Assembly (NCBI RefSeq): GCF_009792355.1 | Contig: NZ_CP047045.1 | Location: 1,514,501 to 1,578,500, forward strand | Source of the DNA: Terricaulis silvestris | GTDB lineage: Bacteria > Pseudomonadota > Alphaproteobacteria > Caulobacterales > Aquidulcibacteraceae | DNA: 64,000 nt | Direction: 5' to 3' | Shown: positions 1 to 7,522 of the stretch, one piece after another | Layout of the letters: every line of letters begins with the position of its first letter | How positions within the stretch are numbered: position 1 is the stretch's first letter | Position numbers and translations under genes: made by a program | Notes under the pieces: model-generated | What the model was told of the DNA's origin: nothing | What the model saw: the letters and a program-made list of their open reading frames with translations, nothing else | Database searches by the model: none

Positions 1-174
1 TTCCGGCAGCTGGATATCCATGACAATGAGGTCGGGCCTGTGCTCGCGGGCGAGAGGGAGCGCCTGGCGGCCGTCGCGGGTTTTTACCGTGCGGTAGCCA
101 AACGCCTCCAACAGGTCGTTGAACAGCCTCATATTGAGTTCGCTGTCTTCGACGATGAGAACGGTCTTGGCCAT
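1..174 (-). CDS. divK: DivK-type single-domain response regulator (partial, C-terminus outside window)
   Basis: The 58 visible N-terminal residues begin [18 protein letters not shown] and reach [10 protein letters not shown] at the window edge. This is the first half of a CheY-like receiver: the acidic pair (E9, D10) and the phospho-acceptor Asp within VMDIQLP. The wording (VEDxELNM, LLEAxGY, MDIQLPE) closely matches Caulobacter DivK, the essential regulator that acts with DivJ/PleC and DivL to control CtrA phosphorylation. The rest, and any pleD partner, lies beyond the left edge. A CtrA-type box lies about 110 bp upstream in the divergent promoter region. The family is certain; the DivK assignment rests on sequence resemblance and alphaproteobacterial context. 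Confidence 0.82.
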   Translation of the reverse strand, partial: MAKTVLIVEDSELNMRLFNDLLEAFGYRTVKTRDGRQALPLAREHRPDLIVMDIQLPE

Positions 175-285
175 TACCCGCTTCGCTTTCGCGACCCCGG
201 CGCCCATTCGGACGCACATTCTTGCGCCCTTATAGCGTCAGGGCCTTAACAACCCATCGCAACACCAGCAATCTCGCTCCTCTCG

Positions 286-300
286 TTAAGAACCTCTTAA
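286..300. promoter_or_regulatory. CtrA-type box TTAA-N7-TTAA
   Basis: The sequence TTAAGAACCTCTTAA matches exactly the full CtrA box known from Caulobacter and relatives (TTAA, seven bases, TTAA). It lies in the spacer between divK and the ROK kinase, about 112 bp upstream of the divK start and only 10 bp before the preferred ROK start. In Caulobacter CtrA is reported to activate divK, so control of divK is the more natural reading. The match is seen directly; binding is inferred. Confidence 0.55.
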
Positions 301-309
301 GGAATGAAA

Positions 310-1197
310 ATGCGCCTCGGCGTGGACTTTGGCGGCACCAAGATCGAAGGCGCGCTGCTTGATTCAAAGGGAGAAATTCTAGTGCGCCAGCGTGTCCCCA
401 ATCCTGGGGATTATCATAGCGCCGTGCGTGCGCTGGCCGATCTGACCGCGCGAATCGAACAAGCAGCGGGCGCCCGTGCCGACACGGTTGGCGTAGCGCT
501 TCCCGGATCTCTCTCTCCAAAGACTGGAATGATCCGCAATGCGAACTCTGTGTGGATGAACGGCAAGCCGTTCTTAGAGGACCTGAAGGTCGCGCTCGGA
601 CGCCCGGTGCGCGTCGAGAACGACGCCAATTGCTTCGCGCTCTCGGAGGCGGTGGACGGTGCGGCGGCGGGCGGACGCGTGGTGTTCGGGGTCATCATTG
701 GCACGGGTTGCGGCGGCGGCGTGGTCGTTGATCGCAAGGTCGTGACGGGCGCGAACGCCATCGGCGGCGAATGGGGACACACGCCGCTGCCCTGGCCGCG
801 CGAGGACGAGAAGCCGGTGCGCGATTGGTGCGGGCGCTGGGGTTGCCTCGAACAATGGATTTCCGGCACCGGGTTCAAACGCTGGGCCGGCATGAGCGCG
901 GGTGACGCCGACAAGGCAGCGCAAGCTGGCGATCCCAAAGCGCGGGTCATGCTTGATCTGCTGGCGGATCGCATTTCGCGCAGCCTCGCCGTCGTAATCG
1001 ATATTCTTGACCCAGACGTGATCGTGTTCGGCGGCGGCGTGTCGAACGTGGAAAGCTTGTATCCCAGCATCCGCGGCAAACTGCTGGCGCACATCTTCTC
1101 CGACGTGCTGCATACGAGGCTCGTGCAGAACAAGCACGGCGATAGCTCCGGCGTACGCGGCGCCGCTTGGCTGTTCACGGCCGAGGAGGCGGCGTGA
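310..1197 (+). CDS. mak: ROK-family sugar kinase, fructokinase (Mak) type
   Basis: A 295-residue ROK kinase that would phosphorylate a hexose, most likely fructose, with ATP in the cytoplasm. Visible motifs are the N-terminal phosphate loop DFGGTK (residues 6-11), the catalytic region ENDANC (103-108), the glycine-rich IGTGCGGG (130-137), GEWGHTP, and the cysteine motif WCGRWGC (173-179) that binds zinc in ROK proteins. The spacing and wording (NANSxW, SEAVDGAAAG, EWGHxPLPW) resemble E. coli Mak more than glucokinase or NagK. I chose ATG 310 because AAGGA sits six bases upstream; the ATG at 304 directly abuts that ribosome site. Other hexose specificity is possible. Confidence 0.85.
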   Translation: MRLGVDFGGTKIEGALLDSKGEILVRQRVPNPGDYHSAVRALADLTARIEQAAGARADTVGVALPGSLSPKTGMIRNANSVWMNGKPFLEDLKVALGRPVRVENDANCFALSEAVDGAAAGGRVVFGVIIGTGCGGGVVVDRKVVTGANAIGGEWGHTPLPWPREDEKPVRDWCGRWGCLEQWISGTGFKRWAGMSAGDADKAAQAGDPKARVMLDLLADRISRSLAVVIDILDPDVIVFGGGVSNVESLYPSIRGKLLAHIFSDVLHTRLVQNKHGDSSGVRGAAWLFTAEEAA

Positions 1198-1212
1198 GAA
1201 GCACAAACCGCA

Positions 1213-1341
1213 ACCCTCTCCCTCGCGGAGAGGGTCGGTCGCGTAGCGACCGGGGTGAGGGGCGTTCCAACACGCAGGCGCCTGATCGTCTGAACGCCTC
1301 TCACCCCCTGACCCCCTCTCCGCAAGGGAGAGGGGGAGCGC
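1213..1341. repeat. Intergenic imperfect inverted repeat (CCCTCTCC...GGTGAGGGGCG family)
   Basis: The whole gap between the ROK kinase and dinB is an imperfect inverted repeat. The left arm reads ACCCTCTCCCTCGCGGAGAG and runs on to GGGGTGAGGGGCG; the right arm is its approximate reverse complement, from CGCCTCTCACCCCCTGAC to AAGGGAGAGGGGG. A related single-arm copy lies between rnr and topA. Elements with this wording are widespread between genes of alphaproteobacteria. On the plus strand it would fold into a large RNA hairpin just downstream of the kinase. Confidence 0.75.
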
Positions 1342-1342
1342 A

Positions 1343-2605
1343 GTGATCCTTTGCCGCGCCTGCGCTCGACCAACCGCAACATCACTCTGTGTGTGCGGTG
1401 AAGAGCAACCGCTTGAGCATGCTGAGCTGAACACGCTCTCAATCGCGCACCTCGATTGTGACGCGTTCTACGCTTCGATCGAAAAGCGCGACGATCCGAG
1501 TTTGCAACCATTTCCTGTAATCGTCGGTGGCGGCAAGCGCGGTGTCGTCTCCACCTGCTGCTATGTCGCGCGCGCGTACGGCGTTCGCTCTGCCATGCCG
1601 ATGTTCAAGGCGCTTCAGCTCTGCCCGCAAGCCAAGGTCGTGCACGGCGACATGAGCAAATACGTCGAAGAGGGCCGTCTCATCCGACACTTGATGGAAG
1701 ACCTGACGCCCCAAGTGCAGCCGCTCTCCATCGACGAGGCGTTCATGGACCTGACAGGCACCGAAGCGCTGCATGGCGGCTCTCCGGCGCAGTCGCTCAT
1801 CAAGCTGCAAAACAAGATCTGGGACGAGCGCCGCCTCACCGTTTCGATCGGCCTGAGTTTCAACAAATTCCTGGCCAAGACCGCGAGCGATCTCGACAAG
1901 CCGCGCGGGTTCTCCGTCATCGGCCGCGCCGAGGCGCTGACCTTCCTTGAGTCACGCTCAGTCAGCACTCTGCCAGGCGTCGGTCCGGCGGGCGCCACGG
2001 CGCTCGAACGCAATGGTCTGAAGAAGATCGGCGACATCCGCACCGTCGGCCCACAGCGTATGCGCGCGCTCTATGGTGATTGGGGCGCGCAGCTGTTCTC
2101 GCTCTCGATGGCTGACGATCCGCGCAAAGTCGATCCAGATGGCGAACGCAAGAGCATCTCGGCGGAGACGACGTTCTTCGAGGACATCAGCGATCTCGAG
2201 GCGCTCGAAGATATTCTGTGGCCGTTGTGCGAGAAGGTCGCCACACGGTGCCGCGCCAGCGAGACGGCGGGGCTCACGCTGACGCTGAAGCTCAAGGACA
2301 CCAAGTTCAAGATCATCACCCGCCGACGTCAGCTGCCGGAGCCTACGCTGCTGGCTTCCCGCATTTTCGCCGCTGCGCGCGAGCTGCTTGCTGGCGACGC
2401 TAATGGGCGCACCAAGTATCGCCTGATCGGCGTCGGCCTCTCAGACTTCAGCGATGCCGGCGGCGCCGACAAAGGCGACATGCTCGACACCGAGACCCCG
2501 AAGCGCGCCGCGGTTGAGGGCGCTATCGCGAAAGCCCGCGGCAAGTTCGGCCGCGACGCTGTGCAGACCGGACGGGCATTGAAAGCACAGCACGATGATG
2601 AGTAG
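1343..2605 (+). CDS. dinB: DNA polymerase IV (Y-family) with N-terminal Cys motif
   Basis: A Y-family translesion polymerase of 420 residues. The palm carries HLDCDAFYAS (D38, D40) and SIDEAFMDL (D131, E132), the carboxylates that bind catalytic magnesium. The helix-hairpin-helix region (LPGVGPAGATALERNGL) and little-finger domain follow in normal order. Before the polymerase core are about 30 extra residues with cysteines at 4, 7, 16 and 18 (CxxC...CxC), a small zinc-ribbon-like extension also known in Caulobacter-type DinB; its presence supports this early ATG. It starts two bases after the inverted repeat. I see no clear alphaproteobacterial LexA box (GTTC-N7-GTTC) upstream. Confidence 0.92.
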   Translation: MILCRACARPTATSLCVCGEEQPLEHAELNTLSIAHLDCDAFYASIEKRDDPSLQPFPVIVGGGKRGVVSTCCYVARAYGVRSAMPMFKALQLCPQAKVVHGDMSKYVEEGRLIRHLMEDLTPQVQPLSIDEAFMDLTGTEALHGGSPAQSLIKLQNKIWDERRLTVSIGLSFNKFLAKTASDLDKPRGFSVIGRAEALTFLESRSVSTLPGVGPAGATALERNGLKKIGDIRTVGPQRMRALYGDWGAQLFSLSMADDPRKVDPDGERKSISAETTFFEDISDLEALEDILWPLCEKVATRCRASETAGLTLTLKLKDTKFKIITRRRQLPEPTLLASRIFAAARELLAGDANGRTKYRLIGVGLSDFSDAGGADKGDMLDTETPKRAAVEGAIAKARGKFGRDAVQTGRALKAQHDDE

Positions 2606-2633
2606 AACGGCCTAACTTTGAGGGAGCAGAACG

Positions 2634-3095
2634 ATGGCAGGGGTTGAAGCACGGCTGCGGGAATTGGGCATCACGCTGCCGACGCCGCCGGCGCCGGTCG
2701 CCTCCTACGTGCCGTTCGTGATCGTGGGGAACGTGGTCCACGTCTCCGGCCAAGTCTCGGTCGATGCCGCAGGCGGCATCAAGGGCAAGCTCGGCGACGC
2801 CATCGAAGTCGAGCAGGGCCAAGCCGCCGCTCGGCTGTGTGGCCTGAACCTGCTGGCGCAAGTGAAAGCGGCATGCGGTGGTGATCTGGATCGCGTCAGG
2901 CGCGTGGTGAAGCTCAACGGTTTCGTGAACGTCACGCCGGACTTCGATCCAATCCCGCAAGTGATGAATGGTTGCTCCGATCTCATGGTGTCGGTGTTCG
3001 GCGACGCCGGCCGCCATGCGCGCTCCGCCGTCGGCATGGCCAACCTGCCGCTGAACTACGCAGTCGAAGTCGATGGGCTGTTCGAGATCGCCTGA
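2634..3095 (+). CDS. RidA family (YjgF/YER057c/UK114) protein
   Basis: A 153-residue RidA-fold protein. Family members deaminate reactive enamine/imine intermediates or bind small metabolites as trimers. Visible features are VVHVSGQVS (residues 34-43), the central helix with AAARLCGLNLLAQVK, and HARSAVGMANLP with Arg130 at the place of the conserved substrate-binding arginine. The length (150 rather than about 128) and an N-terminal GVEARLRELG segment fit the longer UK114-like_1 subgroup, not classical RidA, so true 2-aminoacrylate deaminase activity is uncertain. GAGGGAGCAGAACG before the ATG gives a good ribosome site. It is probably cotranscribed with dinB, 28 bp upstream. Confidence 0.85.
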   Translation: MAGVEARLRELGITLPTPPAPVASYVPFVIVGNVVHVSGQVSVDAAGGIKGKLGDAIEVEQGQAAARLCGLNLLAQVKAACGGDLDRVRRVVKLNGFVNVTPDFDPIPQVMNGCSDLMVSVFGDAGRHARSAVGMANLPLNYAVEVDGLFEIA

Positions 3096-3137
3096 CGGGC
3101 TTGGTTTTGCCGCAGGCGCGGCCCTAGATAGCGTCCG

Positions 3138-4289
3138 ATGGACGGGTCAGACGCTCTGACAATCTCAGTGGTTGGCGATCTCGCCAACATTGATCGCGTG
3201 TCATGGGATGCGTTGGCGAACCCGTCTGACGCGCCGTACGATCCGTTCCTCTCTTGGGATTTTCTGCAAGCCTTGGAAGAGAGCGGCTGCGCCAGCGCCG
3301 AGCAGGGTTGGCAACCGGCGCACCTCGTCGCGCGCGATCCGCGCGGCGCCCTTGTCGGCGCCATGCCGCTCTACGCCAAAGATCATTCCTACGGCGAATA
3401 CGTGTTCGACCACGCTTGGGCCGATGCGCTGCATCGCGCGGGCGGGCGCTATTACCCGAAGCTTCAATGCGCCGTGCCGTTTACGCCAGTACCGGGCCGG
3501 CGCATCTTTGCGCGTGAGCCGAGCGTGGAGCTTGCGCTGGCGCAAGGCGCGCTTGGCCTGGCGCAGCGGGCCGATGCGTCGTCAGTGCACGCGACGTTCG
3601 CAAGCGAGGCGCTTTGCGCACGGCTGAAGCCGCTCGGTTATCTCACGCGCATCGGAGTCCAGTATCACTGGTTCAATCGCAGCTACGCGACGTTTGCGGA
3701 TTTCCTCGCCGATTTATCCTCTCAGAAGCGTAAGACCATCCGCCGCGAACGCGCCCGCGCTTGCGAGGGCGTCATAGTGCGTCGCTTGCGCGGGCCGGAG
3801 ATTACGGAGCGCGATTGGGATTTCTTCTTCCGCTGTTACATGGATACAGGCTCGCGGAAATGGGGCTCGCCGTATCTCAACCGCGAATTTTTCGCGCTGC
3901 TCGGCAACCGCATGGCCGATCAGTGCGTGCTCTTCATTGCTGACATCGATGGCCGTCCCGTCGCGTCAGCGCTCAATCTGATCGGCGGCGAGGCGCTCTA
4001 TGGGCGCTACTGGGGCCGCGTCGCGGAGATTCCGTTTCTGCACTTTGAACTTTGCTATTACCAGGCGATTGAACTGGCGATCGAACTCGGTTTGGCGCGC
4101 GTCGAAGCTGGCGCGCAAGGCGATCACAAGCTCGCGCGCGGCTACGTAGCGACGCCCACCTACAGCGCGCACTGGATTGGCCACCCTGGCCTCCGCGACG
4201 CAATCGCTCACTACCTCCGCGCCGAGACGCCTGCTGTCGTTGAGGAAGTGGAAGCGCTTGCCGAGGCAACACCCTTCAAGAAGGGCTGA
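3138..4289 (+). CDS. FemAB-like GNAT-fold protein (DUF482 / peptidogalycan-type)
   Basis: A 383-residue protein whose N-terminus (VSWDALANPSDAPYDPFLSWDFLQALEESG), central YxWFNRSYATFADFLADLSSQKRKTIRRER and C-terminal GAQGDHKLARGY mark the DUF482 family (PF04339), related to FemAB aminoacyl/acyl transferases and the GNAT superfamily. The family is common in proteobacteria; its substrate has not been firmly established, so I give no reaction. No signal peptide or membrane helix is visible, which suggests cytoplasmic action. It follows the RidA gene by about 40 bp and may share its transcript. It converges on a small exported-protein gene that ends one base after it. Confidence 0.8.
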   Translation: MDGSDALTISVVGDLANIDRVSWDALANPSDAPYDPFLSWDFLQALEESGCASAEQGWQPAHLVARDPRGALVGAMPLYAKDHSYGEYVFDHAWADALHRAGGRYYPKLQCAVPFTPVPGRRIFAREPSVELALAQGALGLAQRADASSVHATFASEALCARLKPLGYLTRIGVQYHWFNRSYATFADFLADLSSQKRKTIRRERARACEGVIVRRLRGPEITERDWDFFFRCYMDTGSRKWGSPYLNREFFALLGNRMADQCVLFIADIDGRPVASALNLIGGEALYGRYWGRVAEIPFLHFELCYYQAIELAIELGLARVEAGAQGDHKLARGYVATPTYSAHWIGHPGLRDAIAHYLRAETPAVVEEVEALAEATPFKKG

Positions 4290-4598
4290 TCAGCCGGGCG
4301 TGGTTTCTTGCGCCAACTCAGCCCGCGTCTGACGCTCGTACTCCTTCGGATCGAGCTTGCAGTAGTTGATCTCGTTCTCGATGCGCTGCGTGTCGCGCAC
4401 GTCGGTGCTTGGATTGGTCAGCCTCGACGGCACGCTCGACACGTACCAAGCCGCGTAGCCCTGGCACCAACCTTCTCGCGCTTCGAATGGCGCAGTGGCC
4501 TCCGGCGCCGGCAACGCCGGTCGCGACGGCTCGACTTGCGCCAACGCCGCCGTGGTAGCGGAAGCAAGCAGTAGTGTAGCAGAGATGACTTTGTGCAT
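4290..4598 (-). CDS. Small exported protein of unknown function
   Basis: A 102-residue protein with a clear Sec signal peptide (MHKVISATLLLASATTAALAQ, cut after AQ or ALA) and a mature part of about 80 residues with two cysteines (WCQGYAAWYVSS; INYCKLDPKEYE) that could form a disulphide in the periplasm. AAGGATCACGCC upstream of the ATG gives a fair ribosome site. It lies between the converging FemAB-like gene and a lipoprotein gene upstream on the same strand. I do not recognise a family. Confidence that it is a real gene is good because of the signal peptide and gene-like composition. Confidence 0.68.
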   Translation of the reverse strand: MHKVISATLLLASATTAALAQVEPSRPALPAPEATAPFEAREGWCQGYAAWYVSSVPSRLTNPSTDVRDTQRIENEINYCKLDPKEYERQTRAELAQETTPG

Positions 4599-4665
4599 GG
4601 CGTGATCCTTCGGGAGGGCAACGCCGCGCGACAGGCCCCGTTCCGATCACACCACCGTCATGTCC

Positions 4666-5061
4666 TCAGCAGCGTTGAGACATACCGTAGGAACCGTCAG
4701 CGTTGCCGATCATCAAGGTGTTCCGATCGACAATGGCGACGCGCACCTGAAACGTGCCCTCGGCGCCGGTCATGCTCATGACGTCACCGTTGAGCGACCA
4801 TGTGCCGCCACCGCCGGTGTACGAAGCAAATGTGCCATCCGCGTTGAAGACGACGTCCTTGGTGCAATCGCCATTGTCACCCCAACGACCCAAAAGCATG
4901 GCGGGCGTAAGCGCGCCTGTTGCTGGCGTCGCCGTATCGGGCTTGGCTTCATCGCTCGTCGTTGTCGCGGTTTGTGCCGGCGCCGCCGCTGGCGCGGCAG
5001 GCTGACCGCAGGCGGCGAGCAACACCACGAGGCTTGCTGCAATTGATCGGATAACGCTCAT
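4666..5061 (-). CDS. Putative lipoprotein, small beta-rich domain
   Basis: A 131-residue lipoprotein: the signal peptide ends in the lipobox LLAAC (Cys18), followed by a Pro/Ala/Thr-rich linker to about residue 53 and a compact domain (LLGRWGDNGDCTKDVVFNADG...GTWSLNGDVMSM) that looks like the small lipocalin-like or META-like domains in many exported proteins of unknown role. Two cysteines, near the start and at the extreme C-terminus of the domain, probably pair. It is probably outer-membrane anchored. GAGGGGAACATC before the ATG is a good ribosome site. It follows rnr on the same strand after a 32-bp gap. No specific function can be assigned. Confidence 0.7.
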   Translation of the reverse strand: MSVIRSIAASLVVLLAACGQPAAPAAAPAQTATTTSDEAKPDTATPATGALTPAMLLGRWGDNGDCTKDVVFNADGTFASYTGGGGTWSLNGDVMSMTGAEGTFQVRVAIVDRNTLMIGNADGSYGMSQRC

Positions 5062-5093
5062 GATGTTCCCCTCTAGCTTGATAACCGCCGCAA

Positions 5094-7391
5094 TCAGCGA
5101 CGTTTCTTGCCGCGATGTTTCTTGCCGCCGCCCCGGTCGCGGTCGAACCCGCGCGTCTGATTGCTTTGGCGCGATTTCTTCCAGCCTGGCGCCGGCGGCA
5201 GCGGATCGGTCATGACCGCAAACACAAGTCCGCCGCTGATCGGCGTCGCTTCCTCCAGGCGCACTTCAACCCGCATGCCCAGCGGATAGCGATAGCCCGA
5301 TTGTTCTCCAACGAGTGCATGCGCTGTTTCATCATGGACCCAGCGTTCGTTGCCGAGCGTGGAGATCGGCGCGAGGCCATCAGCCTGGGTTTCGTCGAGC
5401 CGGATGAACAAGCCAAAGCGCGTGACGCCTGTGACGCGTCCCTCGAACTCGTTGCCGATACGATCGGCCAGGAACGATGAGATGTAGCGCGCGGTTGCGT
5501 CGCGTTCGGCCGCCATCGATGTGCGTTCGGTTTCGCTGATGTGCTGAGCTGTTTCCTCGTAGCGTTTCTCTTCGGCATCGGTGGCGCCATCGTCGCCCAA
5601 CCTCAGCGCGCGGATCAGCGCGCGGTGAATGGTGACGTCAGCGTAGCGGCGGATTGGCGAGGTGAAGTGCGAGTAACGCGCCAGGTTCAGGCCGAAGTGG
5701 CCGATATTGTCGGGCGCGTACACAGCTTGTGACTGCGTGCGCAGGACGACTTCGTTGATGATGTCCTTGTTCGGGGATTGCTCGGCGAGATGCAGAATGC
5801 GGTTGAAGCGGGCGGCCGTGACGACCTGGCCCTTGCTCCACGCCATGTCGACCGTCGGCAGGAAGTCGGAGATCGCTGCGATCTTCGTGTCGCTGGGCTT
5901 GTCGTGGATGCGGTAGATTTGCGGGCGCTGCTTCTGCTCCAGCGTCTCCGCCGCGCAGACGTTTGCCTGGATCATGAATTCTTCGATCAGCTTATGCGCA
6001 TCGAAGCGCTCGCGCCGCTTCACGCCGGCGACCTTGCCGTCCTTGAAGATGATCTTGTGCTCCGGCGCGTCGATCTCGAGCGGCTGGCGCTTCTCACGGC
6101 CCTTCCACGCGCAGGCGTGAGCGGCCCACAGCGGCTTCAAGATCGGCTCAAGCAGGGGACCGGTTTTCTCATCCGGCTTGCCGTCAATCGCCGCTTGCGC
6201 CTGTTCATAGGAGAGCTTCGCCGCCGAACGCATCAGCCCGCGCGTGAACTTGTGGCTCTTCTTCCGGCCTTCGCTGTCGAACACCATTTCGACCGCAAGG
6301 CAGGCGCGATCCTCGTTTTCACGCAGCGAGCACAGATCGGCCGATAGCGATTCCGGCAGCATCGGTGCGACGCGATCGGGGAAATAGGTGGAGTTGCCAC
6401 GCCGCCACGCGCCGCGATCGAGCGCGGAGCCGGTCGTCACGTATGCGGCAACATCCGCGATTGCTACCCACACGCGCCAGCCGCCTTTGTTGTTCGGCTC
6501 ATCATCTGGCTGCGCGAACACGGCGTCGTCGTGATCCCGCGCATCTTCAGGATCGATCGTGATCAGCGGCAGCTTGCGCAGATCGGTACGGCCCTTGAGC
6601 GTCGGCTTTTGGGCAGCTTCCGCCTGCGCGTTCTCCTCCGGCGTGAAGCCCGGCATGATGCCATGCGTGTGCATCGCCAGGATCGACGCCGCGCGCGGAT
6701 CGCTCTCTTTGCCGATGATCTCCTTGATCGTGCCGCGCTTCGGCCCGTGCGCGCGTTCGTTTTGACCTATGCGGAGTTCGACCAGCACCAGATCGCCTTC
6801 ATTGGCGTCGCCGACGTCTTGCGGTTCAACCAGGATGTCGTGCCGCGTCTTGCGATCCGCCGGTACGACGCGCCCGCCGCCGAAGCGCCGGCCGCGATCG
6901 TCTTTGATGGCGCGGAACACGCCCAGCACTTGGTGCGCACTTTGGCCAAGGCGTTTGACGACGCGCGCTTCGTGCTCGCCCTCGTCGTTGCGTGTGATCT
7001 TCGCCAGCACGCGATCGCCGACGCCGACGGCCGGTTCGCCTTTGCGTCCGCGCGCTTCGCCTGGAGCAAGACGCACGGTGGGGCCAAACAGGCCCTCTGG
7101 TCCGCGCATGCGCGCAAGCAGCTCGCCATCGTGATCGCGGTCGACGATATCCATCACGCCGGATTCCGGCAGCGCGTGCGCGTCGGCGTAACTTTTGCGC
7201 CCGGTGCGGCCGAGCGCGCCGGACTCCTCCAGTTCGCGCAGGATGCCGCGGAGTTCTTTTTTCTGATCTGGCCCGATGCCCAGGTCGTGCGCGATGTCGC
7301 GTTTCTGCGCCTTGCCACCCGCTTTGCGGATCGCCTCAAGCACGCGCTCGCGGGTCAGGGGTTCATTCGTTGGTGGTCGATTCTTCGCCAT
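5094..7391 (-). CDS. rnr: Ribonuclease R
   Basis: A 765-residue 3'-5' exoribonuclease of the RNB family that degrades structured RNA in the cytoplasm. Domain order is as expected: an N-terminal winged-helix segment (about 1-70), cold-shock-like domains, the RNB catalytic core with TIDPEDARDHDDAVF (the aspartates around 280-289 bind Mg), a C-terminal S1 domain (EGRVTGVTRFGLFIRLDE, about 655-740) and a short basic tail rich in Lys/Arg/Gly that typifies RNase R rather than RNase II. It lies downstream of topA in the same direction, an order conserved in many alphaproteobacteria. Helicase-independent unwinding is a property of the family, not read from this sequence. Confidence 0.95.
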   Translation of the reverse strand: MAKNRPPTNEPLTRERVLEAIRKAGGKAQKRDIAHDLGIGPDQKKELRGILRELEESGALGRTGRKSYADAHALPESGVMDIVDRDHDGELLARMRGPEGLFGPTVRLAPGEARGRKGEPAVGVGDRVLAKITRNDEGEHEARVVKRLGQSAHQVLGVFRAIKDDRGRRFGGGRVVPADRKTRHDILVEPQDVGDANEGDLVLVELRIGQNERAHGPKRGTIKEIIGKESDPRAASILAMHTHGIMPGFTPEENAQAEAAQKPTLKGRTDLRKLPLITIDPEDARDHDDAVFAQPDDEPNNKGGWRVWVAIADVAAYVTTGSALDRGAWRRGNSTYFPDRVAPMLPESLSADLCSLRENEDRACLAVEMVFDSEGRKKSHKFTRGLMRSAAKLSYEQAQAAIDGKPDEKTGPLLEPILKPLWAAHACAWKGREKRQPLEIDAPEHKIIFKDGKVAGVKRRERFDAHKLIEEFMIQANVCAAETLEQKQRPQIYRIHDKPSDTKIAAISDFLPTVDMAWSKGQVVTAARFNRILHLAEQSPNKDIINEVVLRTQSQAVYAPDNIGHFGLNLARYSHFTSPIRRYADVTIHRALIRALRLGDDGATDAEEKRYEETAQHISETERTSMAAERDATARYISSFLADRIGNEFEGRVTGVTRFGLFIRLDETQADGLAPISTLGNERWVHDETAHALVGEQSGYRYPLGMRVEVRLEEATPISGGLVFAVMTDPLPPAPGWKKSRQSNQTRGFDRDRGGGKKHRGKKRR

Positions 7392-7404
7392 ATTCTCAAT
7401 CTGT

Positions 7405-7466
7405 CATCTCTCGCCCACGAGGGGGAGAGGTCGCACCGAACCTTGTTCGAGCGGGTGAGGGGCGTG
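7405..7466. repeat. Partial copy of the GGTGAGGGGCG intergenic repeat
   Basis: The gap between topA and rnr contains CTCTCGCCCACGAGGGGGAG followed by TCGCACCGAACC...GCGGGTGAGGGGCG. This matches one arm of the inverted repeat between the ROK kinase and dinB, with a different centre. It is a decayed or single-arm copy of the same family. I see no coding potential here. Confidence 0.6.
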
Positions 7467-7522
7467 GCGCAAGCGCGCGCACGCCGTTGATGTAGGTTTT
7501 GTGGCGCCGTGGGGCTGAGAAA

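Noticed and set aside
414-1511. Open frame of 365 codons antisense to the ROK kinase and dinB start.
   Set aside because: Shadow frame with Arg/Ser/Pro bias that runs through the inverted repeat; no motif.
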